The notes under the pieces were generated by a model, which did no database searches, had not been told where the DNA came from, and was given only the letters and a program-made list of their open reading frames with translations. This document shows positions 34,863-47,749 of a stretch of 64,000 nt of DNA, piece by piece. A program made the position numbers and the translations under genes. The stretch is taken from assembly GCA_030674155.1 (NCBI GenBank), contig CM060320.1:17043752-17107751 (forward strand), given 5' to 3'. Position 1 is the first letter of the stretch. Each line of letters begins with the position of its first letter. This DNA comes from Stramonita haemastoma. Lineage: Eukaryota > Mollusca > Gastropoda > Neogastropoda > Muricidae.

Positions 34863-34890
34863 CACACACACACACACACACACACACCGT
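34675..34890. repeat. (CA)n microsatellites
   Basis: Two CA blocks separated by a GC-richer stretch. Confidence 0.95.
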
Positions 34891-35204
34891 GTACAGTTTA
34901 AAGGCAGACTGTGTCATTTTACTGTGTGTTTGTTCTCTTGGCTGTCATCGTGAGCATGAGGTGGTAGGGAAGGAAACCGAGGGGGGGGGGGGGGATTCAT
35001 TTCTTGCCTTAATTGACATCACACTGGGCATCTTTGTCCTCAGGATGATAGTGGAGGAGGAGAGACATAAAGTGCTTTGTACGCAGTGTCTGCTGCATGC
35101 CTTGACATCAATCCCGACTGTCTGTTCGTCCGTCTGTATGTGACATGTTTTGTCCGTCAGTCTGTGTACCAATCTGTTTATTTATTTATTTTTAGTTTGT
35201 TTTT
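34891..35204. other. Intron, no recognised feature
   Basis: Includes a G-run near 34980-34994. Confidence 0.4.
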
Positions 35205-35456
35205 TTAATAAAATTCTTTTATATCGAGGATAATGGAATAAGCCATCATTGTTTTTTTTTACATCCAGTTCCGTGTGTATGCAGTTTTTGTAAATGTCAT
35301 CTGTTCCCAACCGGTACACGATGGCCTACTCTTACAAAAGCGGAACAGGATTTAAGTGTGGCAAGATGTTCTGCGTGCGTTTGGCACCGGGGCCTCGGTT
35401 TATAGTCTCATCCGAAAAGACTTTTGGGGAGGGGGGGGGGGGGGGAGTAGAGTCAG
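35205..35456 (-). mobile_element. SINE family 1, head truncated
   Basis: Tail tttatatcgaggataatgg, T-run and body through to agtagagtcagcaatg, with a G-run insertion at 35427-35445. Confidence 0.8.
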
Positions 35457-35953
35457 CAATGTCTTCTTGTTTGTGGGTGGGTTGGTCAGTCAGTTAGTCC
35501 GCCTGTTGTCTGTCTGTCTGTCTGTCAGCCTCCCAGTCCTCCTGCCTACTCACGGATACCTGGTCTTGCACTGTGACTCGCTGGTCTTTTTTTGTCTTTT
35601 TGTCCGCTTCCTTTCCAGTCCTATCTACATCTGCTTGAAAGATTCCACCTGTGGTTTTCAACTTGCCTTCTGTTAATAAATAAAAAGATTTTTTTAAAAT
35701 TAAGGCTATAAACAGAAAATAACTCCCCCCAAAAAAAACTACAACAACAAGCAATTACTACTACAACAACACAAGCCTACGACAGCAACAACAACAACGC
35801 CCCGCTCGCGCACGATCACGCACGCACCACCAGCACACACGCACGCACCACGCACCACGCACGCACCACCACACACCACGCACACACACACACACACACA
35901 CCACCACTCTCTCCATCACTCTCTCTCTCTCTCTCTCCTCCACACACCATCCT

Positions 35954-35989
<36 letters not shown>

Positions 35990-36914
35990 TCTCTCTTTCT
36001 CTTCTTTTTATATTATATATTATTGCGTGTGTATGTGTGTGTGCGCCACCACACACACACTGCACCGCACGAATCAGTTGTTTTAATCGAAAAGAAAAGG
36101 AGTTCGCGTTTTTGTAGGATTAATGGAACGTACTTTTGATGAGATACACCCACTGATTATCTGTTTGGCCATAAACGCCCAGGGAATGGTGGCCTGCCAT
36201 ACAAAGGCCAAGCCAGTCTTGTTTTGACTGGCCATTGTTGTGAAAGATGTCCCATGTTTGTTCATTTATGTTGACTGCAGTTGACATTAAGGCAAGAAAG
36301 GTAGAAGAAATGAATGGGTGAAGTAAGATACTGCTATGAAGTCATATGCATTACAGTCTTTTTGTAATAATGTGTTCATGGCTGTTTAATCGATTCCAAT
36401 GGTTTTCCGCCACTTCCAAACCCCAAACCATACCAAGTTGATAGTGTTGGGGTTATTTTTTCGATTTTTCTCCTGTCTGGCTTTCTGATTTAAGTGTACC
36501 CCTGCCCTGTATTGCTGTGTCTATGTTTTAGATAGAGAAGAACAATGGATAAATTAAACACTTCAAACTTTTTGAAGTTAAATATAAACCATTGTAGAGG
36601 AGAGATAGAAATCTGAGATTATGATTCGAGTATAGAAGCATTATGTACGCCGTCTTGGCTCGGGCGAAAAGTTTTTATAGTTATTGATGTGGCCAAAATG
36701 TCAAAGCCCTACATTAAGATGTTGTGCTCTGGAATGCTGTGTTTGAGCATGGCTGCCCATGTGGCGAGGTGTTTGAAAATACTATAGCCATAGACGCAAA
36801 TGTCTTATCCAGTGAGTAGTTAAGGTCACACAGTGATTCCATACACAATGAGAAAGTCAGTGTTCTGAGTCACCCCCAGGATTAAATTGAAGGACGCCAA
36901 CAACAACAACAGAA
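35457..36914. other. Intron: CA/CT microsatellites, otherwise featureless
   Basis: CA/CGCA and CT repeats lie at 35815-36000. The remaining sequence to 36914 shows no gene or repeat I recognise. Confidence 0.5.
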
Positions 36915-36956
<42 letters not shown>

Positions 36957-36960
36957 TTAC
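36915..36960. repeat. (TA)n followed by poly-T
   Basis: Short simple repeat. Confidence 0.95.
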
Positions 36961-37027
36961 GTTTATCATTAAAAAAAAAAGAGATGAAAGTGGATTGCAT
37001 AGACATAATGGGTAAAAACTAAGTAAA

Positions 37028-37330
37028 AAAGGTAAGGGTGTCCCATAACCTATGTGGTCGTAGGGGAGCGAGGCATCAGAGACCTCAGCTTCTCTAGGGG
37101 CCAGCATATTGAGGGAGGTATCCATCTCCTCGCCATCGCTGCTTTACCTTCCCTGACCCTAAAGAGGGCAGGTACCCATTTACAGTTGGGGGAACTGGGG
37201 GGTGGGGGCTGTACTGAAGCCAAGGCGTGCAAAGGGTCACCAATCCAATTGGTAACCACGCTCGATGCTGCTTAACCTTGGCTTGGGGAAAGCGAGTGCT
37301 CTGACCACCGATATATTCCTCCCCTCCAGT
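37028..37330 (-). mobile_element. SINE family 3 (tRNA/5S composite), near full length
   Basis: Minus-strand copy. From right to left come the decayed tRNA-type start (gtgctctgaccacc on +), the 5S-like stretch with tgctgctta and ggtcacc, the body gggcaggtacccattta, and the end with tgtcccataacc. It differs from 28166-28466 by scattered substitutions and a G-run. Confidence 0.75.
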
Positions 37331-37752
37331 GTATATTCAGAACTTTTATAACTATATTTGTGCGTTGGACATAAAACGATGTTGACATTATAGTCGAATT
37401 TATTTTGGACGCGAATATTCCGATTTGCCTGTGAACTAAATAGATGACCCCCCCTCCCCCTACTTTTACTGTGTATCTTCTCTCCATAGCATATCGATAG
37501 GAGAGTTTACATTTAGATTGTGAAGTGTGTTAGCAACGTGTACAGAAGCCACTTTATGGGATACCATTCGTACTGACCATGCAATCGAACTTTGCAACAA
37601 TCGTTTCAGAGACCTCACAACGGTTGTTACTAGAAAGCAGTACCCAGTGGTAATGAACTGCTACATGGTGTTTTAATTTTATGGAGTCGTCGATGAATAA
37701 TTTATTTCCAGGTTTCACACATGCGCTTACACGCACGCACACCTAGAGATAT
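37331..37752. other. Intron, no recognised feature
   Basis: Low-copy sequence. Confidence 0.4.

Positions 37753-37754
<2 letters not shown>

Positions 37755-37830
<76 letters not shown>
37755..37830. repeat. (GA)n microsatellite
   Basis: Perfect GA repeat. Confidence 0.98.
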
Positions 37831-37832
<2 letters not shown>

Positions 37833-38190
37833 GCACGTTAGAACGGTGTCATTTCGGACAAGCACCATTGTAGGACAGCCCACTCGAGCAAAGGGGTGTG
37901 TTCTACAGGGATCAGATCAAAGTAGCAGGGGTATTAATTACTTCAGGGCATCCGCCCGCCACAGCTGCTTGTAACTGGAGCCCCTCACTGGGCCTGTCCA
38001 GGGCAGGATGAAGTGTTGGCAGCTCTTCTGCTTTCATTGGGGTCCGCTCTACTTAAAGTGATAATGATAATAATACATGGAATTGATATAGCGCTGAATC
38101 TTGTAATGCAAACAAATCAAAGCGCTTGCATTCAAATCAGTCACACGCATGCTACCATTCACAAATGAATTAACAAATTATATATTTACG
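37831..38190. other. Intron, no gene
   Basis: Around 38060-38130 a gatatagcgctgaa stretch is followed by caaagcgctt, the kind of motif seen in short dispersed repeats. I cannot name the family. Confidence 0.35.
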
Positions 38191-38194
38191 CAAA

Positions 38195-38411
<217 letters not shown>

Positions 38412-38691
38412 ATAACGCATAGTGATGGAGATGGAGGAGACAGAATGAAACTTACCGTCTCTCCCCACTCCACTCTAAGTCGGCCTGCCACCTACCTGTA
38501 TGTATGCCTATACATTCACAGTCTCCTGCAATTTAGCGTAACCTCAGGATGCGTGAAGTCCTGTCTGAAACCAGATGTTTTGTGTCCTCCCATCTTATGA
38601 GACCAGAATGATCAATTGGGTGCTGATCCTGGATCTGCATATGTGGTCTTTCGTCCGTAGCTGGTTTTCTTCTGAGACAAACCAACATCGA

Positions 38692-38715
38692 GATCTATCT
38701 ATCTATCTATCTATC

Positions 38716-38784
<69 letters not shown>

Positions 38785-38850
38785 GTCTGTCTGTCCTGTC
38801 TGTCTGTCTGTTATATCTATCTATACTATCTATCTATCTATCTATTCTAT
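38692..38850. repeat. (TCTA)n/(TCTG)n array
   Basis: Tetranucleotide repeat similar in composition to 3390-3640. Confidence 0.95.
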
Positions 38851-38989
38851 AAATGTATAAAACATAATAGTGACAGGAAGATAACAAAGAGAAAAAAGCA
38901 ACACAAGGATATGGAGAAGAATGATTTGTTTTTTGTTTGATACTCAAAACGGGGTGCTTTCAAATATATGAATGATAAATAACTGATCT

Positions 38990-38995
38990 GAAGAG

Positions 38996-39085
<90 letters not shown>
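38990..39085. repeat. (GA)n microsatellite
   Basis: GA repeat ending in a G-run. Confidence 0.97.
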
Positions 39086-39088
<3 letters not shown>

Positions 39089-39248
39089 ACTGAACACTAA
39101 GACACTGTACTATTGTTATTGCATACACATAAGGGGGTACACAACTTTCTTTATGCCACAAAAAAATCAAATAACACATAATTGATTATTCAGTGATGTT
39201 GAAGCTATATGATGTAATTTAAACAAATTTTGCAACTTGAGCATCAAC

Positions 39249-39393
39249 ACTTAGTACATAAATATATGTTTCTATACTAGTCACACTTAGCAGTTCAAAA
39301 TACATGTTTAGCATCTCCCCACTTAGTACATAAATATATGTTTCTATACTAGTCACACTTAGCAGTTCAAAAATACATGTTTAGCATCTCCCC
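39249..39393. repeat. 72-bp tandem duplication
   Basis: The block from acttagtacataaatatatg to gcatctcccc occurs twice head to tail (39249-39320 and 39321-39393) with one extra A in the second copy. Confidence 0.9.
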
Positions 39394-39566
39394 ACTCCTG
39401 ATCAGCAACCCCCGTCCTCCTTGTCACACACACTTACAAACAGGCATGTGGGCACACGGCACTCCCCTCCCCCTCCCCTCCTCTCTGTTTCACTTCACAT
39501 ACATACACAACATTTGCAACGGAGGCACAAAGACACTTGTCCCCCAAGAGGAGAGGAAGGGAGAGG

Positions 39567-39567
<1 letters not shown>

Positions 39568-39640
<73 letters not shown>
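39568..39640. repeat. (GA)n microsatellite
   Basis: Perfect GA repeat. Confidence 0.97.
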
Positions 39641-39643
<3 letters not shown>

Positions 39644-39689
39644 GTTGCAAAGAATGGCAAAATTTAGTGAAAAGAAAGAAACCGATGTG

Positions 39690-40164
39690 ATCAGAAAAAG
39701 GGAGAAAAATAAAGCAAATGCCGCTGGGAAGGTGAAGAAATATGTATATAAAGGAAAGGCGAAAAAACAGATATAACTAAAGGAAAGGGGAAAAGCAGAA
39801 GAAGATAAAGTTTATGGATTAAAAAGATAGATGCAGGTACAGTAAAGGGAAAAAGAAGATGTTTGCAAATGACAGGGCAAAAGTAAAGGGGAAAGCAGAT
39901 GAAGGTAAAAGGAAAGGATTTAAAAAACAAACAAACGTAGACGTAGATAATAAAAAATAATAAAGGGGTGGCATATGTATGTAAAGGAAAAAAGAAAAGC
40001 ATATACAGGCACAAGAAATGGTAAAGATATACTCAGGTAAAACAGAAAAGGCAGATGTTGGTAAAGGAAAGGTGAAAACAGGTAAAAACACGCAAATAGA
40101 GGTCAAGGAAAGAAGAAAAGCAGATGTAAGTAAATGAAGATGTTAGTAAAGAAAAGGGAGAAAC
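39690..40164. repeat. Degenerate purine-rich repeat flank
   Basis: Irregular spacing of gtaaaggaaa-like and gcagatg words. It looks like older, decayed units of the minisatellite that follows. Confidence 0.5.
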
Positions 40165-40527
40165 CATGACTGTAGTAAAGGAGAAAAGCTGATGTAAGTC
40201 AAGGTAAAGGGAAAAGCTGATGTAGGTCAAGGTAAAGGGAAAAGCTGATGTAGGTCAAGGTAAAGGAAAAAGCTGATGTAGGTCAAGGTAAAGGGAAAAG
40301 CTGATGTAGGTCAAGGTAAAGGGAAAAAGCTGATGTAGGTCAAGGTAAAGGGAACAGCTGATGTAGGTCAAGGTAAAGGGAAAACTGATGTAGGTCAAGG
40401 TAAAGGAAAGCTGATGTAGGTCAAGGTAAAGGGAAAATAGATGTAGGTCAAGGTAAAGGGAAAAGCTGATGTAGGTCAAGGTAAAGGGAAAGTAGATGTA
40501 GGTCAAGGTAAAGGGAAAAGTAGATGT
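40165..40527. repeat. 28-bp minisatellite
   Basis: About 13 units containing gatgtaggtcaaggtaaa and gggaaaagct, varying by one or two bases in the A and G runs. Confidence 0.92.
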
Positions 40528-40528
40528 A

Positions 40529-40862
40529 GAGGTGACGTGCCTGTCTAGAAAGCGAAAAGTCCGGGTCGAAGTGTGCAGTGGTTCAAATCCTATTTGGGCC
40601 CAAAACTTTTCCCCCCGTCCATTAGACCATGAGTGGTGGTATGGGTGCTAGTCTTTTGGATGAGACGATAAACCAAAGTCCCTTGTGTTACACATAATCA
40701 TTTAGCGCGCGTAAAGAAACCCACGGCAGCATTAGAGTTGTCCCTGGCAAAATTCTGTGGGAAACAAATACAGTTGCAGACAGGAAAAGAAAAAAAATAC
40801 TGGGTGGTGCTGCTGTTGTAGCGACGCACTCTCCTTGGGGAGTGCAACCCAAATTTCTTTGA
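40529..40862 (+). mobile_element. SINE family 2, tRNA-derived, 3'-shortened
   Basis: A B-box-like GGTTCAAATCC lies near 40571-40581, preceded by tctagaaagcgaaaagtcc. The body has gatgagacgataaacc, aaagaaacccacggcag and tccctggcaaaattctg. The end has acgcactctcc. Confidence 0.75.
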
Positions 40863-41049
40863 AGCTAGTTTTTCCCAATTTTTTTTATTCTTGTCATACC
40901 TTTCCGATTTTTTGTCTTGCCGTTCAAGTTAGCTGCCATTTTCGGGAAGGTTTTAATGCCACTGCAAGTAACAGTACATTCACCTGTAGATAGCATGAAC
41001 TCGCACACATAACTGATGCAGTTAAAGCCAGGAACCTCTTTGTCATCAT

Positions 41050-41520
41050 TTTTTTATACCCAGGATAATTGAATAAGCACTCCATGTATTTTTTTTTGCA
41101 TCCAGTCCCCGTGTGTATGCAGTTGTGTAATTCTTGTCATCTGTTCCCACCGGCACCCAATGGCCTACTCTTACGATAAGCGGAACAGGATTTAACGTGT
41201 GCGCAAGATGTTCTGCGTGCGTTCGCACACGGGGCCTCAGTTTATAGTCTCATCCGAAGAACTTTCGGGGGGAGTGGAGTCAGCACTGATAGGGAAACAA
41301 ATACAGTTGCATGCAGGAAAAAGAAACAAAAAATGGGTAGGCGCTGCACTTGTGGCGACGTGCTCTCTCCGGGGAGAGAGAAGCAGCCCGAATTTCACGC
41401 AGAGAAATCTGCTGTGACATAAAGTGGTATAAAATACAAACCCCAGAGGAAAAATCCCCTCGAACGGGAGAATCGAACCCAGGGACGCCTCATGACCTTA
41501 ACCACCGGGGCGAAGCAGCT
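41050..41520 (-). mobile_element. SINE family 1 interrupted by a SINE family 2 fragment
   Basis: Family 1 tail and body run from 41050 to 41290. The family 1 head resumes at 41441 (ccagaggaaaaatcccct) and ends with a B-box-like gaatcgaaccc and A-box region near 41505-41515. Between them, 41291-41440 is the 3' part of SINE family 2 on the plus strand (agggaaacaaatacagttgc to aaaatacaaa). Confidence 0.8.
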
Positions 41521-41985
41521 GCTAGCTGTGAATTGTGGGCCAGTTTGTCCAGACGTGACTTCTTCCACCTCAAAAGCGAGGTTGATAGCGGTGCGGTGAT
41601 AGATGGGGCCCCTTTCTGTCTGGGCTGGCTGCTGTGAAGAGAAGGAAAAGTGAGGAAGATGGAGAAATACTTCTTCCCCACTCACTCAGGACAGCTGATG
41701 CTCATCTGTTGACTACTGTGGCTGCCCTTCTGTAGTCCACACTCTTGTCTTGGGATTCCTATTGTGCTGTCAGAATAAGGGGCAAGCGCCTTGACATGTG
41801 GGTGGCACTGTGCTTCCACCATTATTATCGCAGCAGCAAACGCTAGGGCCTAAAGATGCAGTTTGTCATGTACTCAAGGTCGCTTCTAGTTCTTAGAAGA
41901 TAACATTGTTATTGTTATTAATGTACTTTCAAAATCATCGTCGTAATTATTTCTTAACCATTGTGATAGGTGTGGTGGTAGTGGT
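41521..41985. other. Intron, no recognised feature
   Basis: Low-copy sequence. Confidence 0.4.
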
Positions 41986-41989
41986 TCCT

Positions 41990-42222
41990 TGAGTGCTTAT
42001 TCCAATATCATCGAAATAAAAGAATAAAGCACATGAATAAATAACACACATACACGCGCATGTGTGTGTGTGTGTGTGGTGTGTGTGATCGGTGGTCTAG
42101 GTGGTAACGCGCCTTGCCTAGAAAGCAAAAAGTCCGGGTCTGAGTGTGCGGTGGTTCTTACCCCGTTTGGGCCCAAAACTTTTTCCCCATCCATCAGACC
42201 CTGAGTGGTGGTCTGGGCGCTA

Positions 42223-42253
<31 letters not shown>

Positions 42254-42490
42254 CGTGTGTTACACATCACTATTTGGCGCACGTAAAAGAACCCACGGCA
42301 ACAAGGGGGTTGACCCTGGCAAAATTCTGCAGAAAAAAGCCACTCTGATAGGGAAACAAATATAGTTGCATACAGGAAAAGAGAAAAAAATGGGTAGGCG
42401 CTGCACTTGTGGCGACGCGCTCTCCCCGGGGAGAGCAGCCCGAATTTCACGCAGATAAATCTGCTGTGACATAAAGTGGTACAAAATACA
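41990..42490 (+). mobile_element. SINE family 1 tail remnant, (GT)n and full SINE family 2
   Basis: A family 1 tail (gtgcttattccaatatc) at 41993-42045 and a GT repeat precede a near-complete family 2 element at 42086-42490. It has A-box-like TGGTCTAGGTGG, the gcctagaaagcaaaaagtcc block, gatgagacgataaacc, ggcaaaattctgc, gggagagcagcccg and the end gctgtgacataaagtgg plus aaaatacaa. Confidence 0.82.
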
Positions 42491-42499
42491 AGTGTGTGC

Positions 42500-42519
42500 T
42501 CACACACACACACACACAC

Positions 42520-42560
<41 letters not shown>

Positions 42561-42576
42561 CTACACACTACACACC

Positions 42577-42611
<35 letters not shown>

Positions 42612-42750
42612 CCACAACCACACACCACACACACACACAACACACACACACGCACACTGCACGACATACATACACTACCTACACTACAACACACTACTAA
42701 ACACTACTACCTACCTACCAGCACGCACGCACGCACGCACGCACGCACAT
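42500..42750. repeat. (CA)n and (CGCA)n microsatellites
   Basis: Interrupted CA repeat to 42660 and CGCA at 42720-42748. Confidence 0.95.
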
Positions 42751-43140
42751 GTTCTCAGAATGCATAAAAAAGATGCCCCTAGTCCAGTTTCGTACACTTG
42801 CTGTCATCCTCCTAACCACAAGCCTTCATCTCACACCTCGTGCCCAATGTCTTGGCTCGCTTCCCTCCCTCTCCCCTCCCCTTCCCTCCCCTCCCCTCTC
42901 CTCCCCTATGGTATGACCCCATCACTCAGCCTACCTTTAAATATTGTCAGTAGCCTATCAGACAGGGAGGGTACTCGGGGAGGGAGGGAGATGATGGTAT
43001 GATGATGATGATGATGGAACTGAGGAGGAGGGCTAGGGGGGTTAAAAGAAGAGAAGCTTAGAAGGTGCCAGACCTACTTCTCCTTTCTGCATACTTTTGC
43101 TCTCCCTTGTAACAAAGGTGCTCTGTCCAACATATTAAAC
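42751..43140. other. Intron, no recognised feature
   Basis: Includes short CCCT and GATG runs. No gene seen. Confidence 0.4.
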
Positions 43141-43142
43141 GT

Positions 43143-43147
43143 TGTGT

Positions 43148-43228
<81 letters not shown>

Positions 43229-43450
43229 TGTGTGTGTCGACTGTGTGTGTGTTGTGTGTGTGTGTGTGTGTTGTGTGCGTGTGTGTGTGTGTGTTGTGTG
43301 CTGTGGTGTGTTGTGTGTGTGGTGTGCGTGTGGGTGTGTGTTGTGTGTGTGTGTGTGTGTGTGTGTTGTGTGTGTGTTTGTGTGTGTGTGTTGTGTTGTG
43401 TGTGTGTGTGTGTGGTGTGGTGTGGTGTGTGTGTGTGTGATTGTGGTGCA
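43143..43450. repeat. (GT)n microsatellite
   Basis: About 300 bases of GT with sparse interruptions. Confidence 0.97.
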
Positions 43451-43666
43451 TGCGCGCGCGCGTGCATGCGTACGTGCATAAGGTGAAGGAGATAGGAATG
43501 AAAGGGGATTGTTCTGCTCCACGCTGATGATAGAATTGGCAGGGACCGTGACCAACCGCTTTTTAATCGTCTGAAAAAGTCACACTTTTTCATGATGTGT
43601 TTGTTCTTTGTGTTAGCTTCCAGTAGAGAAAGTTATATTTATATCATCATTATTTTGCATTTTAAA

Positions 43667-43669
43667 ATT

Positions 43670-43752
<83 letters not shown>

Positions 43753-43841
43753 ATAATTATATATTCCTTTTTTATACCGTCTCTTTGATGTTTCGTACAC
43801 AAACACACACACATACACATACATACTCACACATACATACA

Positions 43842-43911
<70 letters not shown>

Positions 43912-43990
43912 GGTAGTAATGCGTGTGTGTGTGCGTGCGCACACTCGTGTATATGTGTGTAGGTGACGGGGGGGGGGGGGGGGGGAGGGG
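43667..43990. repeat. (CT)n, (CA)n and G-run cluster
   Basis: CT at 43667-43752, CA at 43800-43910, poly-G at 43967-43995. Confidence 0.95.
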
Positions 43991-43995
43991 GGGGG

Positions 43996-44685
43996 TCACC
44001 TCACTTCTCTTTTGATGATTTGTTATTGCCGTTTTCCTTCTTCTCTGTCTCGGCCGCCAACATAGTGATAAGGTAACGTCTGTCTCCTCTGCTCTCCCCC
44101 CCTCCTCCCCCCCTCTCTCTCTCTCTGCCTGTGTTTCTCATCTCCATGTCATGGTCAGTGCTGACGTCAGGAAGTGTTGGGTTCGGGAGGGGTTGTTGGG
44201 CAAACAGACAGACAGCTAGGCTAGACCTAGTTCAGATGAGGTGGGCACCTCCATGATGATTGTCATTGTGAAGGGAAGAAGTCTTCTTTCCTAGGCCTAG
44301 CTGTGAAAGTCGTCTCTATGCGCAGTCCCGGAGTGCAGTGCACGTGTAGTGTGTCTTTCATCCAGCGTTGGCTGGTTGGTGGCTGTGATGACGGTGGCGG
44401 CGCGATGATATCCTAATGGATCGCCAGAACAGAGCCCGTGTGTTGTGCAGTGCGGTCAGAAAGAATGGAGTGCTGTACGCAGCTCGGCGACTAAACCCCA
44501 TGATACAACAAAGAGGGGATGGAAAATCTCCCGCAGATGTAGGAGAGTAAACAAATGAACAGAAATAGAGAAAGTTGCTATATAGCCTAGCGAGTGCCGT
44601 TTGTTTGCCTGGTATATATTGCGCATCAGCGCAGTGCATGCAGCGCTCACACGCTTCGAGAACACACACAAGCAAACAAGCAAGT
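43996..44685. other. Intron, relatively GC-rich, no supported gene
   Basis: Holds a 45-codon frame at 44416-44550 without family resemblance. Confidence 0.4.
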
Positions 44686-44742
44686 ACGCGCGCGCGCGCA
44701 CGCGCGCACGCACGCACGCACGCACGGTCGCACGCACACACA

Positions 44743-44803
<61 letters not shown>

Positions 44804-44804
44804 A

Positions 44805-44862
<58 letters not shown>
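44686..44862. repeat. (GC/CGCA)n, (CA)n and (CT)n microsatellites
   Basis: Three simple repeats in a row. Confidence 0.97.
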
Positions 44863-44863
<1 letters not shown>

Positions 44864-45129
44864 ATGTTTATCATTTAGCACTATAAACTTCAGCTGAGCT
44901 GTGTAAAATTGGGGTTCACTGTTTTCTAAATTAATTAATTACTGAATGCCAGGAAAACATTTGGGTGAAAAAGTCACCACGCTTTATAGCTGCTATCTAC
45001 AGCTGTACTTGATAGTGAACTTCTATGTTTTCAATCCATTTCACATCTCCTTGGGGAAGTCTTTTCACAAGAGCTCCAGGCATGAGCGCTGGGGAAGAAA
45101 GCTTTAGGTAAATTGCACAAGAATAAAAG

Positions 45130-45295
45130 GCAGGTAAAGGTAAAGGTGTCCCATAACCTATGCGGTCGTAGGGGAGCGAGGCGCCAGAGACCTCAGCTTC
45201 TTTAGGGGCCAGCATATTGAGGGCGGGGCGCCCATCTCCTCTCCCTCGCTGCTTTACCTTCCCTGACCCTAAAGAGGGCAGGTACACATTGACAG
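45130..45295 (-). mobile_element. SINE family 3, 5'-truncated
   Basis: Contains the 3' half only (acctatgcggtcgtagggg, gccagcatattgagggc, taaagagggcaggtac). The tRNA/5S head is missing. Confidence 0.75.
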
Positions 45296-45419
45296 GCAGG
45301 AGAAAATCGAATCTGGGAGGAAGAGGGAAAAACACTCTCATGACATGACAGCTTGACTGAAAGACTAGCAGCATTAATTAATACAAACTACGAAAATGTC
45401 GTCCGTCTTCCTCAGATGG

Positions 45420-45438
45420 TCACACACACACACACACA

Positions 45439-45470
<32 letters not shown>

Positions 45471-45503
45471 CGTCAGCACGCACGCACACTAACACACACA
45501 CAC

Positions 45504-45548
<45 letters not shown>
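45420..45548. repeat. (CA)n/(CGCA)n microsatellite
   Basis: CA, CGCA, then CA again. Confidence 0.97.
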
Positions 45549-46620
45549 TGCTGAAAACCAAGAGTGTCCGTTGAACTGAATGCCACCATCTATGCTTCTG
45601 CATGTTCAAGAACTTACAAAGTCAGAAAGATATGATCAGAAAATGACATAATATTAATGAGCTGCAGCATCATCATAATTATTCATTTTATCTCCTACTT
45701 TTGGACACCAAAGCCTTATTTGTACACGATTTCCCCTTTTGCCTCACCTATTCTTATTTTGTCTTTCTCTTTTGCTTCTTTCTCTCCTCTGCTTGAAAAT
45801 AATGTCTTCTTCTTTTTCGTTTTCTTCTTCTCCTTCTATAGTGCATGTCATACGAGGAGCACTGGCACAGTGACACTTGTTTCCATGGTTATTAGTAAAT
45901 AACAAGAATAACAACAATATAGTCACTACTACTCCCTGCTTCTAGTAGTGTTAATGGTGGGGTTCATAGTGGTGATGATAGTGGGGACTTGATGATGATG
46001 CACCTTTAATTGACTAAAAAAACTGCGAACACAAATTGTTTACAAAGGGTGCAGAATTAGCCTAGTGACGTTTCTTGGTGAACCAATATGCAATTAAATG
46101 CATTTTAGATGATTTCTTCGCCATCATCCTGACAAATATTTGCTTTCAACGCGTTGATGGGCAAGCATCCCTCAAGCCCAAACAGAAGCAGTTTTAGATT
46201 TAGATTTTAAACATAAAGAACCTAAGGCTGTGTGTGCCTTTGGACATGAATTTTGAAAAAGTGGTCACGAAAGTGGACGGAAAGAAAACAAGAGGTATTT
46301 AGCAGCATGGCATTGTGGGAACGGTGTGCTTTTGCCGGATTTAGATAGGCAGTTTCTTTGTTAAATACCGATGTAAAACATCGTTGATTCACTGCTTCCT
46401 TGACAGAAGGACCCGGAGTATCAAATGGTATTTTAAGGCCTGTAGATGGCTGACCGGAATGTGACCTTCGGATTGTCACTAGAAAGCAAAGGGCAGTTGT
46501 TTTTTTTGGTTGCAATGAAGCTGGGAACACCGAAAACAGCATAAACTCTGCAAGTGGCTATCGTTAACATATATATATCAGTGTTTTATCACTGTATGCA
46601 CAATGGCATGAACTCTCAAT
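45549..46620. other. Intron, no recognised feature
   Basis: AT-rich; several frames of about 60-100 codons carry no recognisable motif. Confidence 0.4.
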
Positions 46621-46624
46621 TCAT

Positions 46625-46742
46625 GCACGCGCGCGCGCGCAGCACACAGACACACGCACACTCACGTACGCACGCACGCATGCACGCGCGCGCACGCACG
46701 CACGCACGCACGGACACACACACACACACACACACACACAAC
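46625..46742. repeat. (GC)n/(CGCA)n/(CA)n microsatellite
   Basis: Mixed simple repeat. Confidence 0.95.
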
Positions 46743-46867
46743 TCAGGAGAGGGAGAGGGAGAGGAAAGGGTTTGAGAAGAAAAATAACAAGAAACACCTT
46801 TTCAAAGAACTAAAGGAAACTTGATGTATACCAGGAGAACACAAGCGCAGACGGAGGGCATGGGAGG

Positions 46868-46965
46868 AAAACTACAACATTGTCCCCATCAATGTCCGTA
46901 TTTATTTGAGGGGGCAGGAGAAAAACTACTACATTGTCCCCATCAATGTCCGTATTTATTGGAGA
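46868..46965. repeat. 55-bp tandem duplication
   Basis: The block attgtccccatcaatgtccg with flanks occurs twice, 55 bases apart. Confidence 0.85.
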
Positions 46966-47749
46966 ATGTTTCCTGTCATCTCATCTAGGCAGTTTTTCTC
47001 CCACTTGGCTATTTTTCCCCAATCACTGGTGTAAATCTGACATTCTTGTTCATTAAACTTTCCGTCTTACATTTTTACAAGGAGCTGGTCTAACAGATAA
47101 AAGCAACTGAAAATGATATATGGATGCCCTCACCTATAATATAAAAGGCTATGGACAATGGATGTTATTGTATGAAAATGTGTTCTCTCTATCTTTTGGA
47201 CTTTTCTGATAATCCTCATAACTTACGAAATTGTTTTTCTTGTTTCATCGATAACTTGTAAAATTAGATATGGGGAGAATGATTTACCGACTACAAATAT
47301 ATTCGAGAGGCGTTTTGTTTGTGTAAGACACCACAAAAGCAAAATTACGACTTTTCGTTGTGTTTGATAGATGCGTCTCAGAAAAAAATAAATGTTCGTA
47401 TGTTTTCTGGCTTCTGATCCATAGCACGTCGAGGAAATTGGACAGGAGTTTAGAGAGAGATTTGTCGGATTTAAAGCCTTGCTAGATGTCAAGCTTTGAC
47501 ATAAAGTTTTATGTCAGGACAGCTTTCATGTCAGTCTATGAGTCGAAAGGCCACAGTGGATAGGTTAAGGAAGGTGATGGATGGCCCACTGCTGTCTGGT
47601 CCAGCGGAGGGAAGGCAGAGGAAGATGCATGCTCTTCCAGTTCAGGCAGCTGTTCCCAGCTGGTTGGCCTTGCCTCCTCCTCTTTTGCTTTTGCTGCGGA
47701 TTTTTTTTTCACTGATGGAATACCTGGATCAGAACTCCCTCAGGAAAAC

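Noticed and set aside
44416..44550. A 45-codon frame in a GC-richer intron stretch
   Set aside because: It has no recognisable domain, no conserved neighbours and no clear promoter or splice evidence.
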